Translations under genes and position numbers: made by a program | NCBI GenBank assembly: GCA_029556045.1 | Contig: JAKQGS010000102.1 | Span: 1 to 6,374, forward strand | Length of the DNA stretch: 6,374 bases | Direction: 5' to 3' | Source: Pseudomonadota bacterium | GTDB taxonomy: Bacteria; Bdellovibrionota; Oligoflexia; Oligoflexales; Oligoflexaceae | The notes under the pieces: model-generated | The model's input: the letters and a program-made list of their open reading frames with translations, nothing else | Database searches by the model: none | What the model was told of the DNA's origin: nothing | Shown: piece after piece, positions 6,165 through 6,374 of the stretch | Position numbering within the stretch: the first letter of the stretch is position 1 | Layout: each line of letters starts with the position of its first letter

Positions 6165-6374
6165 AATTTTTGGGTCTAGCATGACCTACGAATAGGCCAA
6201 AATAGCCAGGGCAACCCCCCTAAATCGGGAGCCGTGAGCTGTTAGAATTCAGCCACAAAATCCCGAGCTGATTTTCATACCCGTGGTTCAATCGGGATTT
6301 AATCCAGCCCATCGTTTGCGGCTCATCCATTCAACCCCAAATACTTGATCCGCCATGGATTGATTGTGATAACG
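6165..6374. other. Downstream region with no complete gene; possible minus-strand gene tail at the right edge
   Basis: No complete coding region is seen here. On the minus strand a frame is open from the window edge (6374) to a stop at 6288-6290, encoding about 28 residues ending MSRKRWAGLNPD. That could be the C-terminus of a gene converging on the lipoprotein gene, but a frame this short is often open by chance. No tRNA-like or insertion-sequence end is recognisable. The repeats in this stretch are listed separately. Confidence 0.3.
6223..6300. repeat. Three copies of a TCGGGA/TCCCGA motif forming overlapping inverted repeats
   Basis: AATCGGGA occurs at 6223-6230 and again at 6290-6297. 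An inverted copy, AAATCCCGA, lies between them at 6258-6266. The middle copy pairs perfectly over nine bases with TCGGGATTT (6292-6300), or over six bases with TCGGGA (6225-6230). Inside the left pairing is a second stem, GCTG (6238-6241) with CAGC (6250-6253). The two pairings are mutually exclusive. A terminator for the lipoprotein gene or for a converging gene, or a small regulatory repeat, are all possible. No run of Ts marks a clear intrinsic terminator. Confidence 0.45.

Noticed and set aside
6165..6374. tRNA gene, insertion-sequence end or CRISPR repeats
   Set aside because: No cloverleaf elements, no transposase fragment with terminal repeats, and the repeated units are too short and irregularly spaced for a CRISPR array.

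Overview
The window looks like ordinary chromosomal DNA from a Gram-negative bacterium of moderate GC content. Compact genes encode a ribosome-associated GTPase, a glycolytic enzyme and a tRNA-modification enzyme, followed by a gene for a large exported lipoprotein. The mix of a V8-like protease with a leucine-rich-repeat (LRR) cassette and a degenerate sensor-kinase-like ATPase domain makes me think of the Bdellovibrionota/Oligoflexia or a related former deltaproteobacterial group. That placement is inferred from gene style, not from a phylogenetic marker.

Layout. Positions 2-376 (+) are the 3' end of an HflX-type GTPase gene. Positions 388-1743 (+) hold a complete glucose-6-phosphate isomerase gene (pgi), 11 bases downstream and very likely in the same operon. 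Positions 1774-2040 (+) are a small unrecognised ORF that reads in the same frame as pgi beyond its stop codon. Positions 2041-2215 hold a possible hairpin and an AT-rich stretch with a perfect TATAAT. Positions 2216-2665 (+) encode a small stand-alone protein resembling a histidine-kinase ATPase (HATPase_c) domain that has lost its nucleotide-binding motifs. A convergent gap with a candidate terminator separates it from 2765-4069 (-), a peptidase-U32-family gene of the TrhP (tRNA 5-hydroxyuridine) type.

Positions 4070-4346 are a divergent intergenic region with candidate promoters in both directions. Positions 4347-6164 (+) encode a predicted lipoprotein. It combines a V8/S1B-like serine protease domain with an intact His-Asp-Ser triad and an internalin-style LRR domain closed by a Cys-containing cap. 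Positions 6165-6374 hold inverted and direct repeats of TCGGGA, and perhaps the very end of a minus-strand gene entering from the right.

hflX-pgi and trhP are housekeeping genes (ribosome rescue, glycolysis, tRNA wobble modification). The three less ordinary items are the small ORF after pgi, the degenerate ATPase-domain protein and the protease-LRR lipoprotein. Nothing in the sequence shows that these three form one system. The protease-LRR lipoprotein is the best candidate for follow-up.
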